Shown here: positions 62,720 through 64,000 of the stretch, one piece after another
Position numbering within the stretch: position 1 is the first letter of the stretch
Layout of the letters: each line of letters opens with the position of its first letter
NCBI GenBank assembly: GCA_965206125.1
Contig: CBDBIN010000040.1
Coordinates: forward strand, 1-64,000
Reading direction: 5' to 3'
DNA: 64,000 nt
DNA from: CAXWPM01 sp965206125
GTDB lineage: Bacteria > Acidobacteriota > Terriglobia > 20CM-2-55-15
The notes under the pieces: generated by a model
Databases searched by the model: none
What the model was told of the DNA's origin: nothing
What the model saw: only the letters and a program-made list of their open reading frames with translations
Program-made: the position numbers and the translations under genes

Positions 62720-63855
62720 CTATGTCGTTGCATTCAGTTTCTTCGGGTCGAACGTCTCTCCTTTCTTCCACATCGTCAAAGCCACGGTTGCGATCTTGCG
62801 TGCCACGGTCAGCCGAGCCATTTCCGGTCGCATGCCCTTCCCCTCGAGACGGTCCAGATACGGCTGCCAGAAGTGGCTCACACCGCCGGGGGTGGCAGCC
62901 GAGATGAAAGCGGTCTTCAGGCGTCGGTTACAGTTCCGGTTCAGTCCCCGCGTGGCCACGGGTTTGGATCGCCGTACGACACGGCCCCCTCGCAGTTCGT
63001 ACTCGGCACTGCTGTGCGTGACCACGGCCAAGCCGCTGTAGCTCCAGAACTGCCGCTTGGTCCGGAAACGATATGGCGTGTCAGCCGTAGCCACGATCTG
63101 TGCCGATCGGATCGGACCCAGCTGAGGAATCGTCCGTAACAGACCTACGGCGCGGTGGCGCCGGCCTTCGGCGATCAACTGGGCTTTGGCTTGCTTCCGC
63201 AGCTCCCGGACCTGGTCCAACTGTTCGTACAGCCACGCCACACGCTGACGCATCCCGGCTTCGGGCAGCTTACCGAGCCACTGCTCTCGCTGTCTCACCG
63301 AGTACACTCCGATTCCTGCGGTTCGGATGCCACGACTCCGATACATCGATTTGATTCGGGTCATCGTCCTTTGCGTATCGACGGAGAACGTCTCATACGC
63401 ACGCACCATTTGTTTGAGTCTCCGTGTCTTGTCGTGTCCGTGCCAGACTGACTCCACCAGTCCGGCTCGCAACAACTCTGCCAGCTTCCTGGCATCGATC
63501 TTGTCTCCCTTCGACCCGGCAGTCAGTAGTTTGTTCCGTCGCGGATTGCACACCACCACTTCCTTAACGAGATCCCGAATCACTTCGTGCAGCCACTCGG
63601 CTTGCGTGGTCTCCTCCAGCGTCACATGCACCGGTCCGCTCACACCTTCGATCATTCGCCGGATCGCCGCTGCCTCGGTCCCCACGATCGTCTCCATCAC
63701 GGTCTTGCCTTCGGCGTTCACTACCGCAACCACAGTCGTTGCCTGGTGGACATCCATCCCCATATACTTGTCTCGTTTCATTACAACGCTCCTTTCTGGG
63801 ATCAACGCTGTTACGTTGATCAGGTTTGTTGAGAGTTTTCTCTCAACAAACCCCC
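62700..63855 (-). mobile_element. IS110-family element (ends approximate)
   Basis: Inferred from the intact transposase gene and the structured non-coding stretch upstream of it. IS110 elements usually lack terminal inverted repeats, so the ends cannot be placed from one copy. The limits given are estimates. Confidence 0.5.
62720..63781 (-). CDS. IS110-family transposase (DEDD recombinase)
   Basis: 353 residues from the ATG at 63781 (AAAGGAGCG six bases upstream). The N-terminal RuvC-like DEDD domain has the first Asp in YMGMDVHQATT, Glu in VTLEETTQAEW and the two Asp in GSKGDKIDARKLAELL. The C-terminal Transposase_20 domain has LRTIPQLGPIRSAQIVA and the serine-containing FWSYSGLAVVTHSS. IS110 enzymes work with a structured bridge RNA encoded in the element's non-coding end, which here would lie upstream at positions above 63781. 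The coding sequence appears complete, so the element may be functional. Confidence 0.93.
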   Translation of the reverse strand: MKRDKYMGMDVHQATTVVAVVNAEGKTVMETIVGTEAAAIRRMIEGVSGPVHVTLEETTQAEWLHEVIRDLVKEVVVCNPRRNKLLTAGSKGDKIDARKLAELLRAGLVESVWHGHDKTRRLKQMVRAYETFSVDTQRTMTRIKSMYRSRGIRTAGIGVYSVRQREQWLGKLPEAGMRQRVAWLYEQLDQVRELRKQAKAQLIAEGRRHRAVGLLRTIPQLGPIRSAQIVATADTPYRFRTKRQFWSYSGLAVVTHSSAEYELRGGRVVRRSKPVATRGLNRNCNRRLKTAFISAATPGGVSHFWQPYLDRLEGKGMRPEMARLTVARKIATVALTMWKKGETFDPKKLNATT

Positions 63856-63900
63856 AGATAAGGGGCGTCCTTTCATACTGCGACTATTTCGACATAAATG
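63782..63900 (-). ncRNA. candidate bridge RNA region of the IS110 element
   Basis: The segment upstream of the transposase contains two strong hairpins. One is ATCAACG/CGTTGAT (63801-63820); the other is an 11-bp perfect stem TTTGTTGAGAG (63825-63835 with 63840-63850) with a TTTT loop. In IS110 relatives such as IS621 the bridge RNA derives from this end. The limits and the guide loops cannot be set from a single copy, and the second stem could instead be a terminator-like end. Confidence 0.35.
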
Positions 63901-64000
63901 CGAGTCTCGATAGCACAACCGCTTTCGTGAGGGAAGTGCCGGGAGCGATGTTCCCGCAAGGAGACCCCGGTGAGGCGACATTCGTTATCGGCGACGAGGG
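63861..64000 (+). CDS. possible cyclic-nucleotide-binding protein, partial
   Basis: An open plus-strand frame runs to the window edge and contains REVPGAMFPQGDPGEATFVI, which resembles the start of a cNMP-binding (CRP/FNR-type) beta-roll (FxxGDPGxxxYxI). No start codon is certain; a GTG at 63927 and an ATG at 63948 are in frame. The IS110 element lies immediately upstream and may have cut off the 5' end. Only about 45 residues are visible, so this is tentative. Confidence 0.35.

Overview
The window is high-GC bacterial DNA, most likely from an Acidobacteriota member (Vicinamibacteria-like). This is judged from content only. Carboxypeptidase-regulatory (Oar-type) TonB-dependent receptors occur beside DUF1592/DUF1588-type 'planctomycete cytochrome' proteins, DUF1552 (HXXSHH) proteins, secreted ankyrin proteins and a UPF0182 membrane protein. 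No rRNA, tRNA or CRISPR array was seen.

Layout. (1) 1-7768, minus strand: three tandem paralogous TonB-dependent receptors. The first is cut by the window edge and the third carries a one-base frameshift. (2) 7948-48157, minus strand: the centrepiece, six tandem copies of one three-gene cassette. In transcription order each cassette has a large exported diheme DUF1587/1595/1592/1588/1585 protein, a Tat-exported DUF1552 protein and a secreted ankyrin-repeat protein. Most cassettes end in their own hairpin terminator. They fall into two subfamilies, modules 1-3 and 4-6, numbered here from low to high coordinate. Between modules 1 and 2 lie two Tat-exported VOC-fold proteins, an acetamidase/formamidase homologue and a cytochrome/lectin-like secreted protein. 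Between modules 2 and 3 lies a plus-strand secreted cytochrome c. (3) 48525-50018: an intact IS5/IS1182-type insertion sequence that marks the end of the cassette array. (4) 50123-59610: ordinary chromosomal genes (PhyH dioxygenase, a conserved GVGPDQNF-motif protein, a small unknown, an alpha/beta hydrolase, a CMD/AhpD-like protein, AlaX, UPF0182, a HAD phosphatase). The CMD gene is split by an IS30-family element with a clean 2-bp target duplication. (5) 60220-64000: a secreted subtilisin-like protease gene split by a 114-bp MITE-like element, then an IS110-family transposase with a structured upstream region, and possibly the start of a cyclic-nucleotide-binding protein at the edge.

How the parts may work together (inference): the cassettes encode only exported proteins (heme redox domain, putative metal-dependent or phosphatase-like DUF1552 fold, ankyrin scaffold). 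They sit beside outer-membrane receptors and exported VOC/amidase-type enzymes. This looks like a periplasmic or cell-surface oxidative catabolic system whose core has been amplified into six diverging versions, perhaps for related substrates. The function of the DUF1592/DUF1552 pair is not established, and this array would be a good place to work it out.
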